A DNA stretch of 64,000 nucleotides, from the NCBI GenBank assembly GCA_048013815.1, contig CM106585.1, positions 4,154,001 through 4,218,000 on the forward strand, read 5' to 3'. Within the stretch, counting starts at the first letter, position 1, and each line of letters opens with the position of its first letter. Under the pieces are notes generated by a model. The model was not told the origin of the DNA. It did not search any database and saw only the letters and a list, made by a program, of their open reading frames with translations. The DNA is from Setoptus koraiensis. Its lineage: Eukaryota > Arthropoda. Below are positions 22,501-36,400 of the stretch, piece after piece. The position numbers and the translations under genes are program-made.

Positions 22501-25141
22501 CAATTTAAGGCGGCAGCTTGGCAATTTGACGGCAAGTCAAACAACAGCCACAACAACAGGTGAGCTATAGACGTTGCTATATAGTCAGGCAGCGCGCTGT
22601 CACTCGGGCCTGCGGCCACTGGCCACTTGGGCCGTCGCTAGTGGCCAGTGGCCAGTTGTCAGTAGCCAGTGGCCGGCAGGGCCAATTACGTAATGTTGTC
22701 TTGCGTAAGCTGCCGTTTCAATCGGACAGTTTGATGCTTCGGCGGCGGCGCTTATTTGTCTGCTTGAAACAAGTGACTCGCCATACACACACACACACAC
22801 ACACTGACACTGCTGACACATGTAACTTACATGACGTAAGCATGTGTCAGCGGTCAGTCACTGGCCGCTGAGACGTTGCGACGTTGCGATGTTGCGATGT
22901 TGCGACGCTGGTGGGGGCGTGAATGGCCATTTAATGTTGCATCAGCATGCAAGTTGCCCGTTGGCGCCGTTGCTTGCTGTTACTTGCCGTTGTTGCGCAA
23001 TACCATGCCTGTTAGCTGCTGTTGTTGCGTCAGCTTGCCAACAGGTGAGTAGTGGCTGTAACAACGGTAACAAGCCAACAGGCGGTTAGTCGAGGCAATA
23101 CTATTATTATCGTCGTCATTATTGTTGTTAGCTTTATTGATGCGGCCGCGGCGGCCTCTTTTGCGCGCCGTTGTCCAGCCAGAAAAACGTGCTCGCTTTT
23201 TATGCGCCAGGCTCTTTTTTGTCTCTTCTCTTTTCTGGCTTCTCTGGCTTCTCTGGCTACTCTGGCTTCTCTAACTTCTCTCTTCTGGCTTCGCTGGCTG
23301 CTCTTTTCTGGCTTCTCTGGCCTCGCTGGCACAAAAGAGCTCGCATGTCGTCACGAACGCATCGCCCAATGACACAATCGGCTCCAGCAAGCCAGCAGTG
23401 CACGCCGGCCCTGGCGCAATTTCGAAGCTTCGAAGCGTTCGCCGGCTTCGAAGCGCCGAAGCGCCGAAGCGTTCGCAGTGTTCGAAGCGCCGAGGCCACC
23501 AGATGGCCGCAATTGAATCACTCGCACTCACAGCCCGCGAGTCAGGGCACTGGGCGAAGTGGCCAGTGCGACTTGCATGACGGACGCCAACGACTGGCCA
23601 CCGGTGGCCGGACAGACGACACACGAACAGATTGCGGGAGTGTGTGTGTGTGTAGAAAGGATTCCTCCGACTTGGAAGCGCCTTCAAAGTTCGAGCGAAC
23701 GCCGTTGCACTCTTACGGCAACAGCAAACAACGGCAAAGAATTTGTTGTTTGGCCGGCGCAACATGACATGACGATGCCAAGCGAAAGTAACCGTTTTGT
23801 CGCAGCCACTTGTTGCTCCTCTCTCTCTCTCTCATGATTCTCTCATTTTAAACCGACACAAACGCACAACAAACACAACAACAAACACAACAACAAACAC
23901 AACAACAGCGCAACAACAGCGCAACAACAAGCGCAACAACGAACGCAACGACAAGCGCAACAACGACAAAGAGAGTGGCAAAGTCGCAGCAGCTTGCCGC
24001 AGGTATCGCTGCCGGTGGAGCCGTCGAGGCTCGGCCGAATGATAATAATTATCAACTGCTCTCTAAATACACACAAACTATTTATCTGGCGGCATCACAG
24101 GGCCGAGGACTGAGACAGCAAAATGAGTTTCTATTCATAAATAATGGCCCTTGTTGTCGATTGGCCCGTCCGCTTGTTGTTACAACTTGCAAAGCGCTCG
24201 TCAGTCGACACACAATACGTTTGTTGTTTGATTTGCAATCGTGATAAAATTGTCTTAGCGTTTCTCTCGCTGCGGCCGCGTCCGTCTCGGGCTGCGCCGG
24301 CCCGGCGCTAGTCGGCGCTGGTCGGCGCTGTTCGGCGCTAGTCGCCAATGGCGGCCAGCAGTCGGTTGCCCGACGCTGCAATCACGAACAACAACGCCAC
24401 TCTCGCTGCTCTTATCGCTACAACATCTCCTCAAATTGCAACAGGTAGGCAACGCATACCTGCCCACTGACAATGCGCGGCTAACTGTAGCTTGCCACTG
24501 TCCACTGTCCACTGTCGAGCGTTGTCCGAGCGGCCGGTGCGGACAGCGAGCCACTCTCACTATCGGGTTGCCAGTATCAATGCTCTGGCGATCAGCTGGC
24601 GAGGCCCACATCGTCATTAAGCGAGCGAGCGAGCCAGTGTGAGAGCCAGATAACGATCGCAACGCCACCACCATGAGATGACAACAAACCGGCGATACTC
24701 GCAACAGGTGAGCCAATCGGGCCAATTTGCGCGTTGCTGTCGCCCGTTGTTGTCGGTTGTTGTTTGTTGTCGCTGGTTGGTTGTTGTCGGTTGTTGCTTG
24801 TCGTCGCTGGTTGTTGCGCGTCTCGTTGCCTGCTGGGCCAGCAGTGCTGGCTGGCCCTCTGACGGCCAATGGCCACAAACAAACAGCCACATGTTGCTGC
24901 TGCTCATGTGCCAACAACAATAATGGCAACCGTTTAACGCACCGTTTCGCTTTATTGCATCATTATCGCTGCCGGTGTTGGCCGAGCGGCCAATTCAGGC
25001 CAACGGCGCCACTTGGCTCAAATTGGCTCGCTGGCCAGACGCCCACCAATCGGATCGGAACCGGCAAGCTGTGTCGCACAGGTAGCCGGTACTCGCTGCC
25101 GTGCCACTGCTCGCTGCTGTTGTTGTCTCGCTACTAGTGAG

Positions 25142-25237
<96 letters not shown>

Positions 25238-28200
25238 GCGGCAACAATTACGCAAGGCACATACGCAATTTTAGTGCGCATCATCATTAGCGCATTACAA
25301 CGACAGCGTTGTCACACACGTTTGTTTGTTTATTTGCTGTGCCATCATGTAACAGTGTCATGATAACTGTCCGCTGTCATCATAACACTGTTACGTAATA
25401 TGGCATGGCCACGCAAACTTCCTCTGCGACACACACACACACACACTGCGACGCATAGTGTGTGAGCGACAATTGTTTGTTTTTGCAGCCACTTGTTGCT
25501 CGCCGTCCAACTGGCCCGACTGACCAACTGGCCACACTGGTCAGACTGACTGCGTTAGAGCAGCGCGTCCGAGTGTAACGGTCGCAGAGGCAACTAGCGA
25601 GCGGCTGATGATCGCTGTCAAATGAATGAATTGTGTAATCATTCGACAACGGCCAACGTGATTGCGTAACCGCCAGCATAACGGTCAGCAGCAGCTTAAA
25701 ATCACTTTCGCTCTTGTTGCCGTCTTGCCAATTGGCGAACGCATGTGGGCACCTGTTGGCCGCATGACGGCCAAGCCAATGGCCCAAATGAAGTGCACAA
25801 TGTTGTGCCTAATGATCGTGACTAATGATGCTCGCGTTAATTGTTGTCATTGTTGCCAATTTGCACACACACACACACACACACACAAGTTGTGTGACGC
25901 AACAGTGTGTTGTGACAACACATTGTGCGCACAATGTGTGAGCATCCATTGTGAGCGACCAGCACACCGGTCAGCTGACAACTGTCAACTGTCAATTGTG
26001 CGGCAATTGTCAACTGTCAACTGTCATCTGTCAACAAGGCACTTGATGCAATTTCTCTTTGATATTTGCCAAGGCGCCCACTGCTCGTTGGGCTTGGCCG
26101 GCCGACAAACTGCAGCGGACAGAGTGCAGCAGAGGGCGCGCATTGACGCTTGTTCGGGCTGTTTTTTAAATTGTTGCCAACGACAAGTCGATTTGTTTGC
26201 CGGCCGGCCCGTGTAATTGCCGGCCGGCAACTGTGAGCGAGCGGCCAGCGGATTGGCCGGCAAATTATGCAACGAGCAGCGCTGATTTTATCAATTATTG
26301 TTGTCATGTATCCACTCATTAGGCATTGACGGCGGGCCGGCGGGCCGGCCGGACGGAACACGGCGAGCGGCCAATCGGAAGAGCCAATCGAGTTTGCGGT
26401 GGAGCGACAAGCGCGCAACTCAAACAGTCCCTCGAAGCGGCAAAACAAACAATCCGTTTGTCGGGCATCGATGGTCTCACGCAGCCAGTTGACGCCAATA
26501 TAATTTAAATTTTAAAAAGAAGCTTAATATCATGAATTATGCAAATCAGCCGATGGTTGCAGCCGATGGTTGCAGCGGCTGTCGGGCGGCCGATTGGATC
26601 GTGTGCGCACTATTGTCAAATTGTGCCCATTCCGGCAATCTCTGTTGGCCATCGGCCGGCCAGATTTGTTTCAAGAGATTTGCAGAGTTTGCAATAATTG
26701 CCAGATCGCCAATTGCACGGCGCAACGCCGAGTTCCTGTGTCCGACAATGACAATCCGTCTGTGCCTTATCTCTGCCGGTTTATCCGGCTTGCATGGCCG
26801 GCTTGCACGAACGGCCGGCGCTGTCGTTGTTGCTGCTGTCGTTGTTGCTGCTGTCGTTGTTGCTGCTGTCGTTGTTGCTGCTGTCGTTGTTACTGCTGGG
26901 CCGGCGCTGTCGTCGTTGTTGTCGGGCCGGCTCGGCGTGGCTCGGCGTGGCTCGGCGGCCACGTTCGGGCCGAACGATCGCCGGCGATCCAAGAGATTGA
27001 TTCAAAAGCGAAAGTCGTGATTTGCGCAGATAGAGACGTCGCTCTGTCTCAATATTGTATGCTAATTTTTGACAATTGACGCCGGCTTTCGCTGGCTGTC
27101 ACTCGAGTCAATCACAGCGTTTGTGTGTTTGTTGCCTTGTTGTTCAGCTTTTGCGTTTCCAACAAACAGCCCAAAAGCGAGCTCGCCACTCATCGGACCA
27201 ATGGCTAACAAAGTCGCTAATTATAATTAACGTCTCGGCTCGTTTTGGATAGATTTGGTTAGATTTGGTTAGATTTAAATTGTTGAAATGATAATGGCGC
27301 TAATAGAAATAATCGTTTCGCTGGCCGTACACACTGTTGATTTCTCTAGCGTACACACTCGGCTAATGTCATTGTTTGTGTCCATCACATTTGCATGTTT
27401 GTTGCAAATTATTTATAATGTTGCTTTTGTGCCTTGTCCGTCATTGGTTGGCGTTATTCGTTGCGCGTTCATTCAATCATTGCGCGTCCATTGGTGGATG
27501 TCGTTGATGGCGAGCGGCCCTCGCTGACAGCCGCTCGCCGACCGGCCGTCCCGTTGGCCCGCTCGGCCCGCTGCTCGTCTGCCCGATCAACCTTGAATTG
27601 TCGCACCGCTTATCAGCCCGCCAATTGGCAGCTACAACGACGGCGACAGCGACTACGACGACAGCGACAACAACGACAGAGACAGCGACAACAACGACAC
27701 AGACAGCGCCGCTTGATGAGATAAGAGCGGCCATCATTATAACGCAATCAACAGGCACGCACAATTAAATTAGCCTGCCCAATTGTTGCCAGCGACAATC
27801 GGCTGACAGGGGGCCGATTTGCATGATTAAATTGAATTGCCGACGCGATTGAATCGCGAGTGTCACTGGCTCGTCGCGAGGGTCGCACTTGGCGTCTTGC
27901 AACGGCATTCGGTGTTTCCAATAGCGTATTTGTGAGATGGCCCTGTTGCGCAACCACTCGTTTCAGCGAACGGGCTCGTCTCGATGCATTGGCCCGTTTG
28001 AGAGCAGCGGCTCGCTCGAAATTCGAGTGAATCGTCTGCACGGTTGCTGTTCGGGCGACTGTTTGCCCGAGTTTGTGAGTCGCTGTTGGGAATCGCAATC
28101 AATTATTGGCGGCTCGGCAACAGGTTGCCAGTGCGCCCATTGGCTCCGACGCAGTCGACGCAATCAATGCAGCCGATGCAGCCGACGGTGCCGACGATGC

Positions 28201-31200
28201 CGACGATGCAATCGGCCAATCGATGCCACCAGTGGGAGCCCGCGAACGAGTTCGGGCCAGTGTGCGGCGCAACAATACCGCCGACAGGTATTATCCGCTG
28301 CCTATGCGGAATCTCTCAATGAAACGAGAGGGTTGTCAGAAACAAAAGTGACCGCCAGAAATAGAGCTCGCTCGCCATTCTGGCAGAATCGTTGTTTGTG
28401 CTGCCACTGGCCACTTTCGGCTGCCGCCAGCAGCCGCCAGCAGCCGCCAACAACCACCGACAACCGCCGACAACAAAGGCAAACTGCCTTTGGTGGCCGA
28501 GACGCCTAAAACAATGGACTGGACACAACAAACGCCGTTGTTACACATATTACGCTCGCTGGCGATCCCGGCCGGCGCTTCGAAGGGCTCCGATTGGGAC
28601 GCTTCCAGTTCGAGCGCTTCCAATTCGAGCGCTTCCAATTCGAACGCCGAGCGCTTCGAACGTCGAATGCCGAATTTCGAACGCCGAATTTCGAACGCCG
28701 AACGCTCCGAACGCCGAACGCTCCGAAACAAGCGGCGAGGTGCGCTTGCGTAACGAGCGCTTTGTTTTGTTGCACGGTGACGGCGCGCTTGTTGCTCAAC
28801 TCACGTTGCCCTGTTCATGTTGCCGAGGCAGCATCATGATGCGACCGGCCAACATGAGCGACCGGCCAATGCAGTCACCTGAGCCGCGTCTGAGCGACGT
28901 CTGACTCGGACCGTCGGTCGCTTGGCGATGTCCGAGCTTCAGATATCGCTCAGAGGACACGGCAGCGGCAGCAGCAGTTTGTTTGAAAATTGGATTGGAG
29001 TGGCAACTCTCGATAGTTGATAGACAATTGCGACTTGACGGCAGCGACGGATAATCATGTTGGACATGACACACCAGTACGCTCGCCCGAAGCGCCCGGC
29101 CAACACAATCGCCAAGCCAGACAAATCGGTCTTGGCGAGCTCGCCGCGATGCAGAGCTGCAGACTCCGATGGAGAGACCGATGGAGAGTCCGATGGAGCG
29201 ATGGCAAGATCGATCACTTTTGTTGCTCATTTTTTGCCCGCCGACCGACCGACCGTCGACGTGAGCCGCCGTGAGATGGATAAGCAAAAAATTGTGTTCG
29301 CCTTCTGGCTTCTTCAATTGGCTTCTTCAATCGGCTCGCCACACGCACCAGCGCACTCGCACTGGCATTGAGACTCAATAGCGACTCTCACGTCGGGACT
29401 CTCGAATCGAGAGTCGCAATCGGCGCCGGCCATTGTTAATTGGAACGCTGGCTATTAAAAGTGTGCTCGTTTTTTGCTTGACCGTTACATTTTTGGCTCG
29501 CTTTTTCTCTGCTCGTCGCCGGCCCGTCGCTGGCTCGTTGACCGTTAAACGTTGCAGAGCGAACGGTGAAAAATGATCTCACTGAGCGGCGCCCGCTCGG
29601 CCGCCGCTCACTTGCCAGGGTATATTTAGAATGGAGCCATTGATGACCGTGAAGCACCACTGACAGCCATTGTAACAGGTGATTTCGGCCGTTGTTGTTG
29701 TTGTTGTTGCTGTCGAAAACTGATAACTTGCGCTGCAGTTCATCAATGTGATTGCATGCGTTTGTTGCGTAACAGCGGCTCACAGCGCTCCTCTTCTGTC
29801 GGCCTTACGTCGGCCGCCGTCGTATTGCGACGGCCATCGGCCATACAACGGCCATCGGCCATACAACGGGCGGCGAGCGAGCGCATCGTTTGCACATTTG
29901 CGCTCGCTCGCCGCTATGACGCAAGCGCGGGCCGATCTCGCCCGAGCTTGCTCGTCCGACCCGCCACTCGTTTGTTGAGCGCCGAGTTTGTGCCGACAAC
30001 AAACGACGGGCGCTTCGTGTGACGGGCGTCCGCTGGCGCGACCGGCGCGACCGAGCGACCGAGGCGACCGGAGAGCGAGTTCGAGCGCGACGAATCGAAT
30101 TTGATTCGATCCGATCGAAGCGAGTTCGAGCGTCGATCGAAGCCGGCCGAAAATTCGCAAGCGGCTGGCCGCAGAAACTCTCGCACAGTTTCTCCGGCCG
30201 GCCTGGCGCAATTTCCCGAGCGAGCGACAGTCGCGGGCACGCAGCAGCGGCCAGCGTCGGCCAGCACCGGTCAGCATCGGGCCGCTGCGGAGCGGCGAAT
30301 CGATTATCGCCCGGCGCGGTAATAAGAGACCGGTCGGTCACTGGTCGTTCGAGGCTTCACCGGTCGTTCGAGGCTTCGCTCGTTGGCGCATTGCGGGCAC
30401 GGTCTCCGGTGAAACGGTCTCGAGCATGCCCGCCACTTTGAGACGGCGCCAACAGCTGGCCGCAGCGGCGGGCCGCAACATCCGATTGGCCGAATGTGTT
30501 GTGCAGCAGAATCGGGCCGAACATTTGTATGTAATGTTGGCCGATGTAACGCCAATCGAGCCAGCCGATCGATGCGCCGGGGTATTCGTAGACACGAGTG
30601 GTTGTGGGCGTCGGGTGGCACGGTGCAGCGGACGGCCGCAAACGGAGACGGCGGGCATGGCGTTGCGGCGAGTTTTGGCGGGTGGCTTGGGCGTTTGGGA
30701 GGTTGGCGCGCGAGCGGACAAACTAATATTAGTCGCATATTATTATTTATCATGGCATTGGGGTCACGCATCGCGCCGGCCCGATGACACGATGCCAACA
30801 GCATCTGACAACGTAACGGGTTTTTGTTGTTTTGATGATGCAACTCGAGCGAGCACAAAACAAGGATAACTCTCTCTGTCTCTGTCTCAGCTGTTTGTGG
30901 CGTGTATTGCGTAATAATAATCGCAACACAACTTACGTAATCGTAAGACTCACTGTTATGCAATCATAACACTGTTATGATAGCAGTGTTATGAGTGAGT
31001 GTTGCATAACGGTGAGTGTTACGCCAACGCGCCGCCGCACTGATTTCGATCATTGATCAATGGGCCGCTAATCAATGGGCGCGATTGAAAGTTTGATCGG
31101 CGCGATGCGCAGCTTTCGCCCGCGCGGTCCGCAGCTTTCGTCTGCGCGGCCGGGGCGGCCCGATCCGGCCCGGCAAGCGGCCAAACAAACAATGAATAAC

Positions 31201-33393
31201 GATTCAGCGGGTCATGGCAGCGGCGGCGGCGCCGGCAACGCCAACAAATTATCGCCGGCCAGTTTGTGCGGCCGGCATCAATTATATCGCCGAGGGGGCT
31301 AATAACTTTGATGCCCATTAACGCTCGCCACGCTTCGCCGGCTCGACGGCTCGGCAGCTCGGCGGCCAATTTGGGCACACACACTCAAAACAATATTATC
31401 CATTGCCTATTATGCATTGTCGGGCCATTATTATTAGCCTAATGCCGTTATTATTAACACCGTCATTATTAATAGCATTAGGCTAATAATACCGGCGGTC
31501 GACGCGCCGACCCGCCAGCGACCGACCGACCGCTAATGATGGCCAACAATGGCCGCTGGTCAACGGCCAGCAACAGATCGGCCAATCGCGGCGAGCCAAT
31601 CACAGCCAATCGCAAAGCCAATCACCGAGCCAATAATGACGAGCAATAAACAAGAGCAACATCAACCGAAGCGGCTGAGTGATTGGTTTTAGTTTTGAAT
31701 TTGTGCGCCCATCATCACTGACACTGCCGCTCGCCGGCGATCCAGTTATGCAATCGTCCCGACAGACAGAATTGGATTATCCAATTTGGATAGCAATCGG
31801 CCAAACATGCGCGGATATTTAGCAAATTGGATCAGGCTCGGCTGGCGTGTTGAGACTCTCAACGTGAGAGCGCTCGCGCTGGCCCGCTTCGGGTCGCGCC
31901 GGCCCGCAGCGGACTGGCAGCGATTGAATGCGAATCCCATTGAGCGGACTCATCAATTGATTGCGATCGCATGAAACAGAAACGAGATCACACTCGACTC
32001 AAGACTCGACAGTGCCAACCGTTGGCAGCCAACGGGCATCAACGGATGCCAACGGGTATCAACGGGATGCGCGCCAATCACGGTGTGATTATCGGGTGAA
32101 TATCGGACGTCGGCGCCCGTTGATCCCGTTGATCATCAACCGTTGATTATCAGCCGTTGATCATCAAGCGTTGATCATCAAGCGTTGATTATCAGCCGTT
32201 GATAGGATCAGATAGGCAGATTGGGCCGTCAGCGCCGTTGCAAGGCCGAGTCCAATTGTCAATTGATGGCCGCTAATGGGCGCACTATCGACACCTTGCC
32301 CACGGCCGCCCATTATTATTTATTTGCCACTATTACCGTAATAATATTACGGCACGCCAATTCATTATTTATTGCATACATACGCCATAGATTTGCCGAT
32401 TTATGGCCAGAGAGCGCTAATTAGATGATATAATCAAATCAAATCACTGCTACATGGGACTTGCATGATACTTGCATGAATCGCTGATTGGGAATGAGCC
32501 TCATTCAATAAGGCGACGGATGAGTATGCAATCGAAGGACATCGTTGGTCAGCTTGGCGCGCTGACGACGGCGCCCATTTGGCCGCTGCTCTAATTGATT
32601 AATGGCTCGCCTAATTAGTGTGACCGTGCGCTCATAAATTGTGTCTATATATACACATGCACTATAAATATTGTGTAATGTGTATAAATATTAACAACGG
32701 TCGACATTGGCACAATAGAGATGAGCTATTTCCATCAACATGCCAACAGGCCAACAGCGCATGAATAGAGCCGCTCAGGTGAACAGAGGTCAAGCGAGGT
32801 CGGCCAGTCATTGCGTCATTGCAGCGAGTTTAGTTATAACTTACAAACGTTATAACTTATAAGTATAACTGAACGTACGTGCGATTATTAAATCATTATT
32901 GCGTAAGAGAGCCCGCTTGCAATAAGATTTTAGAACGGTTGCGCAAGAGCGCTGGCCGGCCAACAGAGCGACAGAGCAATAGAGCAATAGAGCAATAGAG
33001 CGTCAAATAACGGTGAATGAATGACGGCCAATGAATAACGGGACTCTCTTTTTACAACGACAGCCAACAACGCTTTTGCGAGCTTCTTTTCATTCACTCT
33101 CCTGCAATCTCTTTCGCTGCCTTTCGCTCGCGCTGTCCGCTGTCCGTCGGCCGCCTCTACAGGTGACTTGGCCAATTTTTATTTGCGGCACCGTTACACG
33201 GCTGCAACTGACCAATGCGATTGGCCGATCGCAAGCTCGAACTGGCCAACTCGTCCGACTCAATGGTCACTCTCTGTGGCCGGCCAACACAGTGTGTGTG
33301 TGTGAGCTCGGGGCGTTAATAATGAGAACGAGCTTATTCATTAAGCTGTTGCGCTTGAAAGGTGAGATTTTCTCTCACTTGCATTCTGTCAGA

Positions 33394-33431
<38 letters not shown>

Positions 33432-36400
33432 TCTTCAGCCAGCTCACCTGTGCTCACCTGTGCCGATTGTCACACGCACGCCCATGCCTATTTAGGCTAC
33501 TAGCGATGCTGCTCGCCGATGCCCAGCTCACCTGTCGCGGCCTCACCGTTGGCCGACTTGCCTGCCTGTCGCGAGAGGGCGCCCTCGAACAGTGTACGGC
33601 CCGAGCACTGGCCCGAACGCTAGCCTGAATACTATTCAGTGAATACTATTCAGTGAATAGCAGTGGCCAAACTGACCAGTGGCCAAACTGACCAGTGGCC
33701 AGATGAGCGCATCATCGCTGGCTGAGACGCTCATTTTATGATGCAATTGAGACTGGTCATTTGGCTTGCCAGCAATAGAAAGAGTGAGAGAGAGAGAGAG
33801 AGCAGTAATGAATTAAACAACACATTCAATGATGTCTTTGTCAGTTGCGGGTTGCGTCACGTAAATCAGGTGCGTAGAGCTGCACAGAAATGGCCCACTA
33901 ACGCAGCTACGCATACAGTTACGCAACCGTGCGCAGCCAACAGGTGAGCCAACAGGTGAACAGGTAACAACAAGAGCGGCGGCATCAACTTTCGCTTTAT
34001 CGCGTACAGCACTGTCGCACTGTTGACTGGCTGTTGGCACTTGTAAATGAATGAGAATCCGTTTGTTTGTGTGAGTTAGTTAATGGCAAACAAGCAACAA
34101 CAACAACAACGCTCACCATGACAACAGTTACAACTGGTGTGAAGAACACACATTTGTTGCTGTTGTTGTTGCTGTCGTTGTTGTCGTTTTTGTTGTTGTT
34201 GTCGTTGTTGTTGTTGTTGCTGTTGTTGTCGAAGTGTTCGCAAACAACAGCAGCCGGCATAGTGGCACAGCGATGATGCCACGATAAGCGTTTGTGTAAT
34301 AAGTTGTTGCTGTTGATGGCGTCGAAACAAGCCGCACAACGGGCCGCTCGTTTGTTGTGGGCAAGCTGCGCAAGCTGCCAGCGACGACGCTTAATTAAAG
34401 ACGCTAATTAATGTCCCGTTATATACCGGTTGTTTAATAACTCTCTCTCTGGCTGTGATAGCTCAACAATGCGGCATTATGACCGTTATCATGACTCGGC
34501 AACAACCGTTGTGCATCGTGCGCTATCAGTGGCACACCTTTTGCCTTTTTGTGCCCCTACCAAATGGTCAGTGTTGTTGCTGTTGTTGTTGTTCAACAAC
34601 AGCGGTTGTCCAACAACAGCGGTTGTTCGACAACAACAGTTGTTGCCGTTGCATGCAACATACAAATAAAATAAATCACTCACACATGCCGTTACGTAAC
34701 AGCGCTCGCTTACAGCGCCGTCGCCATCGTTACGTAACGACAATCGGCGCTCTCGCTGGCTTCTTGCTCTGGCAAAGATGCTCCGACGGTGCCGTCGTTG
34801 TTGCTGTTGTTGTTGCTGTTGCTGTTGCCGCTGTTGTTGCTGCTGTTGTTGCTGCTGTTGTTGCTGCTGTTGTTGCTGCAGCCGCAACAACAACCAGTTT
34901 GTGTCTCTTTTGTGCCAGCAGCACACAATGCGCATGAATATGAATCCTTGCGAGCATATTTATATTTATACCTGCATTTATCGCTGGTCAGCTTGTTAAA
35001 GAGTGTGTTTGTTTGTTGGAGAGGCGCACCTTCGGTCACTTTCTCTATTGCCAGTCACCGTTATCGGCGATACACACATAGAGAGAGAGAGAGAGAGAGG
35101 GCTCACTTCCGTTCTGGTTGCCGTTCGAATTTCGCTAAGATAATGGCCGCATTAGCATGCAACAATAACATTATTTCTGGCGTTGCTCGGCTGGCCGTGC
35201 GGCTATTAATTTCCCTCGCTCGCTCTGTCCGTTTGTTTGTTTGTTTGTTTGTGTGTTTGTCAATGTCTCATCCGTCCCATTTCGCAATGTGCGATATTCA
35301 ACAACAGCAACAACAATTATTATTAACAAGTGTTACAACAATTACGTAACGACAATCCATCCATTATCGCCTCCCCGCAGCGAGCTGTTGCGTCGGCCTG
35401 TCGGATATCGCTTTTAGAAACGGTCGCTTCTCGCTTCGCTGCTGGTATCCGCTGCTGCAACAGAATTTGTGCTGACACACAAATTCGCAATTCAAACAAC
35501 TCTCTTCGACGATTGCGAAATTCTGTCGGACATTGGCGAGGATGCGGCGCTCATTAAGACGAATCAATCGCTGTGTTGCGTCACTGTTATCACGACCACA
35601 GCCGATTATCAGGCGTTTTAATTCGTATTGTTTCTCACACACACACACACTTTGATAATCAAAGTTTGATTTTCATTTGTAGTGACGCCGAGCGACGGCA
35701 AACGGACCAGCCAAAAGTTGGCCGAATTGGCCGGCTTTTATGCGGCCTTTTATGGCCGACGAGCCGGAGTTTTGAGTTATGAGCCGGCCGCGGTGAACAA
35801 TTGGCGTCTATCCGGCTGCCAAACAACAGCAATCATCACTCCTCGTTGTTTTGGCGGCTGGGCCGGCCAAAAACGTCGTTTTGGCTGTCGAGTGCCCTGG
35901 CCGCGAATGCCGCTCATTTGCGGAACCGGCCCGACTCCGAACGGCACGCAAGCTCGGACAGAGCGGGCCGCGCGGCCGGTCAGCCGACCCGACGGGCAGC
36001 GGATGGCCCGAGCGTGCGAAATGAATATATCGAATATACGAAACGAAATCGAATATACGAAATAGAGTCAAATCAAAGCGGAGCGCCCACTCATCGATTC
36101 TGGCAGCTCCGTCAACGCCGGCACACAGGGATGCAATATTTGCATCTCATTAGCGTCGACGCAAGCCCATTATACTGTCTATTATTATACTGTCGCTCCG
36201 GCGCGCTCTAATTTAGGCCAGTGCGCTAGGTTATTGCTCGGTGGTTATTATTGAAATTGATTAGCGAAAATTGAATGCTTAAAAGCCTGGCAACGTTACG
36301 CAATATCCGTTCGATATTACATAATTTTGTAATATCATGATATGGTGAGCCGCGAGAGGGCGAAACTCTCGCGCCGAGTGCTGACAAGCACTCGCGATTT

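Noticed and set aside
22437-22516. Possible satellite or transposon terminal repeat
   Set aside because: Only four 20-bp copies, no inverted termini, no flanking duplication and no transposase nearby.
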